Shown in pieces: positions 42,749 to 49,728 of a stretch of 64,000 nucleotides of DNA. The stretch is from Roseateles_B sp041912595 (lineage in GTDB: Bacteria > Pseudomonadota > Gammaproteobacteria > Burkholderiales > Burkholderiaceae_C). A program made the position numbers and the translations under genes. Each line of letters starts with the position of its first letter. Position 1 is the first letter of the stretch. The stretch lies in assembly GCA_041912595.1 (NCBI GenBank), contig JAYRMR010000001.1:267503-331502 (forward strand). The letters are read 5' to 3'. The notes below the pieces were generated by a model. The model searched no databases and was not told the origin of the DNA. It saw only the letters and a program-made list of their open reading frames with translations.

Positions 42749-43267
42749 TCAGCGCACCTCGCGCGCGAGCTTGAGCACCTGGGAGCTGAGCACCAGGCCG
42801 CGGCGCTTGGCCTCGGTGTTGTTGATGCGGAAGCTCAGGCCGTTGGGCTCCTGCGTGAGCGCGATGACGGCGCCGCTGCGCAGCGCCTCGGGAGCGTCCG
42901 CGACGATGAGCACCGGCGCGTCCGACAGCGCCTGCTGCCAGCGCAACATCTCCTGGCGGTCCATCTGGCTCAGCACCAGCAGATGGCAGCCATTGCCCGC
43001 CGACGCCTGCTGCAGCGACACCGTGCGCACCTGCGAGAACTCATGCTGGCGCGCGACCAGCAGGCGCAGCGCGTCGGACAGGTCCTGGGCACCGGCCGTG
43101 CAGTAGGTGAACTCCTTCACCGACACCGGCCACTGCGTGAACTGCGCGAAGCGATAGATGAAGGCAGCCTTCAGGCTCGCCTCCTCCGAGACCTGCGCAG
43201 GCCAGGCCAGCGTCGCCGTCATGCCGACGGCCACGCCCAGCCCGAGCCGCAACAGCCGATGCATCAT
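42749..43267 (-). CDS. YfiR-family periplasmic protein (DUF4154)
   Basis: 172 residues. A signal peptide (LLRLGLGVAVGMTATLAWPA) precedes the family start EASLKAAFIYRFAQFTQWP. The central HLLVLSQMDRQEMLRWQQAL and final INNTEAKRRGLVLSSQVLKL are typical of YfiR/DUF4154. In Pseudomonas, YfiR binds the periplasmic part of the cyclase YfiN and keeps it off. Here the start overlaps the stop of a TonB-dependent receptor (ATGA), and a membrane diguanylate cyclase lies just before that, so a YfiN-YfiR-like pair is likely. The third partner would be the receptor instead of YfiB. Two cysteines are present, as in YfiR. Confidence 0.85.
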   Translation of the reverse strand: MMHRLLRLGLGVAVGMTATLAWPAQVSEEASLKAAFIYRFAQFTQWPVSVKEFTYCTAGAQDLSDALRLLVARQHEFSQVRTVSLQQASAGNGCHLLVLSQMDRQEMLRWQQALSDAPVLIVADAPEALRSGAVIALTQEPNGLSFRINNTEAKRRGLVLSSQVLKLAREVR

Positions 43268-45351
43268 GGCGCCGGCGCCGAGGAGAGCTGCAGGAAGACC
43301 GTGCGTCCCGGCGCCCGCACCTGCGAATCCCCCGGGTCCGTGATGTCGCCGTAGCGCTTCTGCCCGAGATTGCGCACGCCCAGGCCCAGGCTCCAGCCGC
43401 CGGGCAGGCGCGTGCTCAGGTGGACGTGGTGCAGGAGCACCGCACCGAGATGCTCATCGCCGACATGCCGCGCGCCCATGCCCACCGTCTGCCAGCCCAT
43501 CTCCCAGCCGCCCGCCAGCGGGCGCTGGTACTGGAGCTTGAGCAGGTACTTGGGCGAGTTGTCCGGCACCTGCCCATGCACGTCGCGCAGGCGCTGCGTC
43601 GTGGCCGAGGCCTGCAGCCGGGCGCCGTCCAGCCAGCGGTGCTCGAGGCCGACGTCCAGGCCCAGGGACTTCATCTGCCCTTCGTTGACATAGGCCAGCG
43701 TGTCATTGAGCCCGATCAGGCCGCGGAAGGAGGAGCGGAAGGCCGACACCCGCAGCTGCGTGTGGCGGCTGAGGGCGTGCTCGTACACCAGCTCCTGCGA
43801 GCGCACGCGCTCCTCGGAGGGCAGCATCTCCGGCGCCTCGACGAAGTAGTTCTGCGCGAACTCCATCAGGTTGGCCACGCGGAAGGCGCTGCCATGCACG
43901 AAGCGCAGGCGGCGGTCGGGATCGATCTGCCAGGTCCAGGCCAGGCGGGGATTGAGCTGCGCGCCGTCCACGCGGTCGTCGCGGTCGCGTCGCAGGCCGA
44001 GCGAGAGGTGATGCCCGTTGCCGAGATCCCAGTCGTCCTGCACGAAAAGGCCGTTGCCCTTGCCGCGCGCCAGGAAGTGCAGGTAGTACTCCGGATCGCC
44101 CCAGACGCCCAGGTAGATCTGCTGCACGTAGTCCTGCTGCGTGTCCCAGCCCAGCGTCACGCGGTGGCCGCTCCACTGCGTCAGACCGAGGCGCAGGCTG
44201 GCGTTCACCCAGCGGCCGTCGTTGACGGTGCGCCAGACGCGGCGCGTGCCGTCGTCGTCGATGAAGGGCCGGCGCCCCTCGGCGCGCGTGCGCTTGCCCG
44301 AGAGGTCCACCGTCAGGTCCGTGCTGGGGCCGAGGCTGAAATCCTGGGTCAGGGCCAGCATGCTGTTGCGGTAGTAGGCCTCCCGCTTGACGAGGCCCCG
44401 CGCGTGGTCCCGCACGTCCAGCCACAGCCCGCCGCCCAGGGTGCGTTCCGAGTGCCCGCCGCGGATCGACAGGCCCTGGTGGCTGTAGGTGCCGAACACG
44501 CGCTGCACGCGCTCGGTGTTGAGGGACTGGAGCTCGTCCACGATAGACGGCGCGGTGTCGAAGGCCAGCGGCACGCGCGGCTGCTCCACCACCGCCACGC
44601 CGATCATGGCCTCCTGGCCCTCGCTGCCGCGCAGTGCCCAGCTCAGCTGCGCCTCCTTGCGCGTGCTGCTGTCGACCGTGACGCCGATGCGCAGGCCCTG
44701 CAGCTTGTCGGCCCGCTTGGGGATCACGTTGATGACCCCGAGGAAGGCGTTGTTGCCATAGACGGCCGAGCCCGGCCCCGGGGTGAACTCGACGCGCTCG
44801 ATCCACTGGACGTCGAGGTAGAACTCCGGGCCGATCAAGGCGGCGTCCGTGGTGTTCTCGTTGACGCGCACGCCGTCGATGAGCAGGAGCACGCGCGAGT
44901 TGAAGTCGCCGGGGCGGCCCAGCCCGCGCGCGCCGACGAAGCTGAAGTTGGAGTTGCTGGTGACGTAGAGGCCGGGCAGCGCGTCGAGCACATCGCGCAG
45001 GCTGCGCAGGCCGAGGCCGCGGATGTCCTGGTCGGTCAGCACATAGGTCAGGGCCGACTGCTCGGCCGTCTGCGCGAAGCGGGACGCCGTCGAGACCTGG
45101 ACCGACTTGGGCAGCTCGGAGAGCTTCTGCTGCAGCAGCTGCTCGAGGCTGGGAGGCTCCGCGGAAGCATCGGCAACAGCGGCCGGCGCGAGCGCGTCCG
45201 ACGCCGCGGCGAGCGACGCGCCCGGGACCGTCACACCCGCCAGCCCCGCCAGCGCCGCAACAAGGCCCGCGAGACTCAGCCCACGACGTCGCGATCGGCC
45301 GTCATCGCGCGGCTGCGGCCCGGCGCCCCCGATTCCTTGCTCACGCTTCAT
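43264..45351 (-). CDS. TonB-dependent outer membrane receptor
   Basis: 695 residues. The N-terminal leader is long, with a hydrophobic segment (LSLAGLVAALAGLAGVTVPG) that fits a signal peptide with an extended basic part. The plug domain includes LTDQDIRGLGLRSLRDVLDA, NSRVLLLIDGVRVNENTTDA and GPGSAVYGNNAFLGVINVIP. The rest is beta-barrel. No clear TonB box or substrate signature was found by eye, so iron or other ligand use is open. The gene overlaps the cyclase upstream by 11 bases and the yfiR-like gene downstream, so it is tightly coupled to cyclic di-GMP signalling genes. Confidence 0.9.
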   Translation of the reverse strand: MKREQGIGGAGPQPRDDGRSRRRGLSLAGLVAALAGLAGVTVPGASLAAASDALAPAAVADASAEPPSLEQLLQQKLSELPKSVQVSTASRFAQTAEQSALTYVLTDQDIRGLGLRSLRDVLDALPGLYVTSNSNFSFVGARGLGRPGDFNSRVLLLIDGVRVNENTTDAALIGPEFYLDVQWIERVEFTPGPGSAVYGNNAFLGVINVIPKRADKLQGLRIGVTVDSSTRKEAQLSWALRGSEGQEAMIGVAVVEQPRVPLAFDTAPSIVDELQSLNTERVQRVFGTYSHQGLSIRGGHSERTLGGGLWLDVRDHARGLVKREAYYRNSMLALTQDFSLGPSTDLTVDLSGKRTRAEGRRPFIDDDGTRRVWRTVNDGRWVNASLRLGLTQWSGHRVTLGWDTQQDYVQQIYLGVWGDPEYYLHFLARGKGNGLFVQDDWDLGNGHHLSLGLRRDRDDRVDGAQLNPRLAWTWQIDPDRRLRFVHGSAFRVANLMEFAQNYFVEAPEMLPSEERVRSQELVYEHALSRHTQLRVSAFRSSFRGLIGLNDTLAYVNEGQMKSLGLDVGLEHRWLDGARLQASATTQRLRDVHGQVPDNSPKYLLKLQYQRPLAGGWEMGWQTVGMGARHVGDEHLGAVLLHHVHLSTRLPGGWSLGLGVRNLGQKRYGDITDPGDSQVRAPGRTVFLQLSSAPAP

Positions 45352-46693
45352 GGCTGCTCACCTTGCCCGCCTTGCGGAACGTGTTCTTGCCCGCACGCTT
45401 GGCGGCGTACATCGCGGCGTCGGCCTGGCCCAGCAGGCCCGCCTCGTCGGTGGCGTCCTCCGGGAAGCTGGCCACGCCGATAGTGGCGCCGACCTGCACC
45501 GGCACGCCGTCGATCACGATGGGCTCGCGGACCACGGCGATGAGCCGCTGGGCCAGATTGCTCACCACGTTCTCGGGGCCCCGGCCCGGCAGGATCAACG
45601 CGAATTCGTCGCCCCCGAGGCGACACAGCACATCGCTGCCGCGCAGCACGCCGCTCATGCGGCGCGAGACCTCGACCAGCACGGCATCGCCCGCCTCGTG
45701 GCCATGGCTGTCGTTAACCAGCTTGAAGTTGTCGAGGTCGATGAACATGAGGGACAGTCCGTCCTGCTGCTCACGCGCCAGGGCCATCTGGCGCTGCAGC
45801 GCCGACTGGAAATACAGCCGGTTCGGCAGGTGGGTGAGGCTGTCCTCGTGCGCGAGGCGCTGGAACTGCTGCCCGGCCGCCTGCTCGGCGCGGAGCTGGC
45901 GGTTGAGCTCCGCCTGCCAGGCCTCGGCGCGCCGCAGCAGCTGGTTGAAGCGCTCGGTCAGGCGGCCGACCTCGTCCGGGTGGTGCACGCGGGCGCGACG
46001 GCCGTAGTTCTGGTCCGATGCCACCTGCTCGGCCAGCCGTGACAGCTCCACCAGCGGCGACAGCGCACGGCGCTGCACGAATCGCAGCGCGCGCGAGGCG
46101 ACCACGATCGCCACGCCGAGCATCAGCGCCACCAGCAGAATCGCCCGCTGCAGCTGCTGGTGCAGCGCCTGCAGGCTCTCGCGCAGGTAAAGGGTGCCGA
46201 CCCGCTCGCCGCGCAGCTCCACGGGGATCCACACGCGCAGCTGCTGGGCATCGGCCTCATGGTGTGCCGCCGGATGGCTCATCGCCTGGCTGACGAGCAG
46301 GTCCGAATGCTGCCCCGGCGCCTCCCAGGACGCGAACAGCTGGCCGCTGGTGAGGATGAGCTGCACCTCCAGCACATCCCCGCGGCGGACGAAGGACTGC
46401 AGCTCGCTGCGCGCCGCCTCGCGGTCCTCGAAGACCAGCATGGGGGCGAGGCTGTTCGCCAGCACCAGGGCGCTCCCCTGGGAGAGGTTGGCCTGCCGCT
46501 CCTGGGCCGAGAACCAGCCAGTCGTCGCGATCACGACGAAGCACAGGACCACCGTCGTGACCAGCACCGCCATGTTCCAGCGCGTGAGCCGCGCCACCAG
46601 GGACGCGGACCCGCGCGGGCGGCTGCCCTCCCGCGAGGGATCGCGCGGCGGGTCGCCCGGGGGCATCGAGGCAATCGGGGGAGAGTCTTGCAT
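45341..46693 (-). CDS. Membrane diguanylate cyclase, YfiN-like (CHASE8-HAMP-GGDEF)
   Basis: 450 residues. Membrane helix 1 (MAVLVTTVVLCFVVIATTGW) is followed by a periplasmic CHASE8-like region (about 62-160), helix 2 (AILLVALMLGVAIVVASRAL), HAMP, and a C-terminal GGDEF domain with GGDEF at residues 360-364 and an RGSD inhibitory site before it. This matches YfiN/TpbB/DgcN architecture. With the YfiR-like protein downstream it probably forms a periplasm-sensing cyclase. It lies 48 nt after the NarL-type regulator, so all five genes from 48540 to 42749 can be one transcript. No clear ribosome site was found; the first ATG is used. Confidence 0.9.
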   Translation of the reverse strand: MQDSPPIASMPPGDPPRDPSREGSRPRGSASLVARLTRWNMAVLVTTVVLCFVVIATTGWFSAQERQANLSQGSALVLANSLAPMLVFEDREAARSELQSFVRRGDVLEVQLILTSGQLFASWEAPGQHSDLLVSQAMSHPAAHHEADAQQLRVWIPVELRGERVGTLYLRESLQALHQQLQRAILLVALMLGVAIVVASRALRFVQRRALSPLVELSRLAEQVASDQNYGRRARVHHPDEVGRLTERFNQLLRRAEAWQAELNRQLRAEQAAGQQFQRLAHEDSLTHLPNRLYFQSALQRQMALAREQQDGLSLMFIDLDNFKLVNDSHGHEAGDAVLVEVSRRMSGVLRGSDVLCRLGGDEFALILPGRGPENVVSNLAQRLIAVVREPIVIDGVPVQVGATIGVASFPEDATDEAGLLGQADAAMYAAKRAGKNTFRKAGKVSSHEA

Positions 46694-46741
46694 GCAGGTC
46701 GGCAGGCTTGATCGCCGGGACGCGATGCAGCCTCACCTGCG

Positions 46742-47389
46742 TCAGTTGGCGACCAGGCCGTTGCGAATGGCGTAAACGGTCAGTTCCGAATTGTTGCTGA
46801 GCCCGAGCTTTTCCAGCACTCGCGCGCGATAAACGCTCACCGTCTTCGGGCTCAATGTCAATTCCTCCGCAATATCGGAGAGGCGCTTGCCCGAGGCGAT
46901 CATCACCAGCGTCTGCAGCTCGCGGTCCGACAGATTCTGGTGCGCCTGCTCGGTGACGGGCGCCGTGAGGCTCTCGACCAGCATCTGGGCGATCTCGGGC
47001 GTGACGTATTTCCGCCCCTGGGCCACGGTGCGCACGGCCTGCACGAGCTGCTGCGGGTCCCCGCCCTTGTTGACGTAGCCGAAGGCGCCGGCACGCAGGG
47101 CGCGGATGGCGTACTGGTCCTCGGGGTACATCGAGACGATGAGGACGCGCAGCGCGCTGCCTTCGTCCTTGAGCACATGCAGCACGTCGAGGCCGCTGCG
47201 GCCCGGCATGTTGATGTCCAGCACCAGCACGTCGCAGGCGGGCGGATCGCCCAGGCCGCGCAGCAGCGTGCGCAGCTCCCCGTAATCCCCGGCCTCGCCG
47301 ATGACGTCGATGTCGGAGGCATCCGCCAGCGTGTCCCGGATGCCCCGTCGGATCAGGGCATGGTCGTCACAGAGAATCACTTTGATCAT
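46742..47389 (-). CDS. NarL/FixJ-family response regulator
   Basis: 215 residues from the ATG at 47389, which overlaps the kinase stop (ATGA). The receiver (MIKVILCDDHALIRRGIRDT, acceptor Asp in VLVLDINMPGRSG) is followed by a LuxR-type helix-turn-helix (LSDRELQTLVMIASGKRLSD, IAEELTLSPKTVSVYRARVL). The last part resembles UvrY/GacA-type and NarL-type regulators. It should be phosphorylated by the adjacent kinase and bind DNA as a dimer. The downstream cyclase gene is an obvious candidate target. A receptor input is not encoded in the regulator itself. Confidence 0.92.
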   Translation of the reverse strand: MIKVILCDDHALIRRGIRDTLADASDIDVIGEAGDYGELRTLLRGLGDPPACDVLVLDINMPGRSGLDVLHVLKDEGSALRVLIVSMYPEDQYAIRALRAGAFGYVNKGGDPQQLVQAVRTVAQGRKYVTPEIAQMLVESLTAPVTEQAHQNLSDRELQTLVMIASGKRLSDIAEELTLSPKTVSVYRARVLEKLGLSNNSELTVYAIRNGLVAN

Positions 47390-48540
47390 AGATTGCCCCA
47401 CACCGAGGGGTCGTGCGCACTCACGTCCTCCAGGGCCTGGCCGTCGTCCAGCGCCTCCGGCACGGCGTCGGGCTCCAGGGGGATGGTGAGGATGAGGCTC
47501 GTGCCCTTGGCACTGCTGCTCAGGTCCACCCAGCCGCCCACGGTGGCCGCCCGCTCGTGGAGCCCGCGGATGCCGAAGCTGCGCGTCTTGGCCAGATCCT
47601 GGGGGGCCATGCCGCGGCCGTTGTCACGCAGCTCCAGCGTCAGCACGCCGGCATCGAGGCTCAGCTCGATGTCCACCCGCGTCGCCTGGGCATGCTTGGA
47701 GACATTGGTCAGCGCCTCCTGCGCGCAGCGGTAGGCCACCAGCGGCACGCCGCCGGGCATCTGCAGCTGCTCCTGCGGCGTGCGCAGGCTCACCTGGATG
47801 CCCGTGCGCCGCTCGAAGCGCGCGGCCATCCATTGCAGCGCGGCCACGAGGCCCTGCTCCAGGATCGCCGGGCGCAGGTTGTGCATGATGCGCTGGCTGG
47901 CCTCGATGGCCTGGCTGACGGTCTCGAGCGCCGAGGCCACGCGCTGCTTCACCGCCGGCTCGTCCACATGGCGGGCCAGCCAGGCGAGGTCGAACTTCAG
48001 CGCCGTCAGCGAGCCGCCAACGTCATCGTGGATCTCCCGCGCGATGGCGGCCCGCTCCATCTCGACGCTGGTCTGCAGATGGCCGGCCAGCTCGTGCAGG
48101 CGCTGCTTGCTGCGTCGCAGGGCGCGGTCGGCCTCCAGGCGCGCGCGCTCGGACTCGTTGGCCTCGATGGCATGCAGCAGCGCCGGGGCCAGGCGCGTGA
48201 GGTTGTTCTTGAGCAGATAGTCCGACGCACCGGTCTTCATCGCCGCGACGGCGGTGTCCTCGCCGATCTCCCCGGACACCAGGATGAAGGGCAGCAGCTG
48301 GTGCCGCTCCTTGAGCAGAGCGAGCACCTGCAGGCCGGAGAAGCCGGGCAGGTTGAAGTCGGAAATGATGGCGTCCCAGCGCTCGTCCAGCGCGGCATTG
48401 ACGGCCGCCAGGCTGTCGAGGCGGCACAGCTCCACCCGCAGGCCCGCTCGGGCCAGTTCCACCGCGATGAGTTGGTGATCCAGCTCCGAGTCCTCGACAT
48501 GAAGAACTCGCAGCTGACGCTCAGGACTGGGCTTGGACAT
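47386..48540 (-). CDS. REC-domain histidine kinase (HisKA_3 type)
   Basis: 384 residues. An N-terminal receiver (VLHVEDSELDHQLIAVELAR, acceptor in IISDFNLPGFSG, lysine in DYLLKNN) is joined by a coiled coil to a NarX/DesK-type kinase. That part has HisKA_3 with AREIHDDVGGSLTALKFDL and a HATPase with ECAQEALTNVSKHAQATRVD-like sequence (here AQEALTNVSKHAQ) and LRDNGRGM. No membrane or sensor domain is seen, so it must be driven by another kinase or phosphodonor through its receiver. It overlaps the NarL-type regulator, its likely partner, and is divergent from the chemotaxis operon. Confidence 0.9.
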   Translation of the reverse strand: MSKPSPERQLRVLHVEDSELDHQLIAVELARAGLRVELCRLDSLAAVNAALDERWDAIISDFNLPGFSGLQVLALLKERHQLLPFILVSGEIGEDTAVAAMKTGASDYLLKNNLTRLAPALLHAIEANESERARLEADRALRRSKQRLHELAGHLQTSVEMERAAIAREIHDDVGGSLTALKFDLAWLARHVDEPAVKQRVASALETVSQAIEASQRIMHNLRPAILEQGLVAALQWMAARFERRTGIQVSLRTPQEQLQMPGGVPLVAYRCAQEALTNVSKHAQATRVDIELSLDAGVLTLELRDNGRGMAPQDLAKTRSFGIRGLHERAATVGGWVDLSSSAKGTSLILTIPLEPDAVPEALDDGQALEDVSAHDPSVWGNL

Positions 48541-48558
48541 GGGCGGGAGTATGCCAAT

Positions 48559-48586
48559 GGCGGATGCCCCTCACCGAGCATCCGCC
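48559..48586. promoter_or_regulatory. Inverted repeat in the kinase/che divergent region
   Basis: GGCGGATGC (48559-48567) and GCATCCGCC (48578-48586) are perfect nine-base arms separated by 10 bases. It lies 19 bases before the kinase ATG and so could be an operator or a leader hairpin. The rest of the 288-base region up to 48828 shows no certain promoter. Confidence 0.5.
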
Positions 48587-48828
48587 TGCTGGAAAACGAC
48601 AGTCCAGAGACCGCGAAACACCAAACAAAGGGTTTACCCTGGGTCCAATGTGAGAACTATTGGCCGAAGGATGGAAATAGCCCGAGTTTGAACAACAAGT
48701 CTTATCGACATTGCTACGAGAAATGCCGAAGATCGCGCCATGAACACATGGCTCGGACTGCTCGCCGCGGGAATATCCCGGACGACACCAACGGCAGCTT
48801 CTGCAGAGACAAAACCCGTGGAGCCACG

Positions 48829-49290
48829 ATGCTGATGAATGAATCCTCCGCCCCGGATTCGGGGATGCTTCCCCTCCTGGCCGCGGCAGAGCTTCAGGAT
48901 CACCTGATGACGGTGACCAACGATCTGGAGCGCCTGCAGCGCCTGCTGGACGATGCCGGGGAATCGCTGTCCACGCACTTCTTCAGTGCCTCCAGCGTCC
49001 TGCACGGGCTGCTGCGCCGGGCCGCCGAGCAGGCGGACGAAAGCGGCAGCACGGAACTCCATCGCGTGATGGAGGACATCGCCGCCGCCATCACCGCCCT
49101 GCAGTTCCAGGACATGGCGACCCAACTGATCGCCCACACGAGCCAGCGCCTGCGCAACTGCGCGGACCAGCTGGCCCGCGACACCTTTGGCGATGACGAG
49201 GACGGCACCACCGTCGTCGAGATCGCACCCCTGCGACCCAACCCTGTGACGCAGGACGAGATGGACGCTGGGTCCATTGAATTGTTCTAA
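48829..49290 (+). CDS. CheZ-like chemotaxis protein heading the che operon
   Basis: 153 residues from the ATG at 48829, with GGAG five bases upstream. The chain is helical. LQFQDMATQLIAHTSQRL aligns with the CheZ catalytic helix: F93-x-D95-x3-Q99 here, F-x-D-x3-Q in the CheZ at 17050. The chain ends in TQDEMDAGSIELF, which resembles both the CheZ tail (QSEVDDLLASLGF) and the FliM CheY-docking peptide (SQDEVDALL). It therefore looks like a short second CheZ, perhaps for the CheY encoded 49 nt downstream. Phosphatase activity is inference. The family is not one I can name with certainty. Confidence 0.65.
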   Translation: MLMNESSAPDSGMLPLLAAAELQDHLMTVTNDLERLQRLLDDAGESLSTHFFSASSVLHGLLRRAAEQADESGSTELHRVMEDIAAAITALQFQDMATQLIAHTSQRLRNCADQLARDTFGDDEDGTTVVEIAPLRPNPVTQDEMDAGSIELF

Positions 49291-49339
49291 GGATCAACTC
49301 GATCCAGTCGATATCAGCTAGTTATCCGGAGAGAAAGCG

Positions 49340-49702
49340 ATGCACTCAATTCTTGCTGTAGACGATTCGGCCTCGATGCGCCAGATGGTCTCCTTCACGC
49401 TGAAGAACGCAGGATTCAACGTGGTGGAGGCGGTGGACGGGCAGGACGCCTGGGAGAAGTCCAGTACGCGCGATTTCGATCTGGTGCTGACCGATCAGAA
49501 CATGCCGCGCATGGATGGCATCAGCCTCACCAAGAAGTTGCGCGACAACCCCAAGTTCAAGACCACGCCCATCCTGATCCTGACCACCGAGTCCAGCGAC
49601 CAGATGAAGCAGGCCGGCCGCGCCGCCGGCGCCACCGGCTGGCTGGTCAAGCCGTTCGACCCGGCGAAGTTGATCGAAGTGATCGGCAAGGTGATCCGCT
49701 AA
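49340..49702 (+). CDS. cheY: CheY-like response regulator (che operon)
   Basis: 120 residues, a single receiver: VDDSASMRQM at the start, acceptor Asp52 in VLTDQNMPRMDG, threonines in ILILTTESS, and WLVKPFDPAKL. It is of the type found directly before cheA in many proteobacterial clusters, and differs from the enterobacterial-type CheY at 17698. It may be a phosphate sink or a second motor regulator. Spacing to cheA is 26 nt. Confidence 0.95.
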   Translation: MHSILAVDDSASMRQMVSFTLKNAGFNVVEAVDGQDAWEKSSTRDFDLVLTDQNMPRMDGISLTKKLRDNPKFKTTPILILTTESSDQMKQAGRAAGATGWLVKPFDPAKLIEVIGKVIR

Positions 49703-49728
49703 GGCCCGAGCAACGCCAGGAGTAAAGC

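Noticed and set aside
43420..45483. Open frame of 687 codons on the plus strand
   Set aside because: Antisense to the TonB-dependent receptor, which has a clear plug domain and barrel.
48694..48733. Possible sigma-28 promoter of the chemotaxis operon (GCCGAAGA at 48725)
   Set aside because: The -10 resembles that of fliD, but the matching -35 at 11 or 12 bases is poor (TCGACATT), so it was not listed as a promoter.
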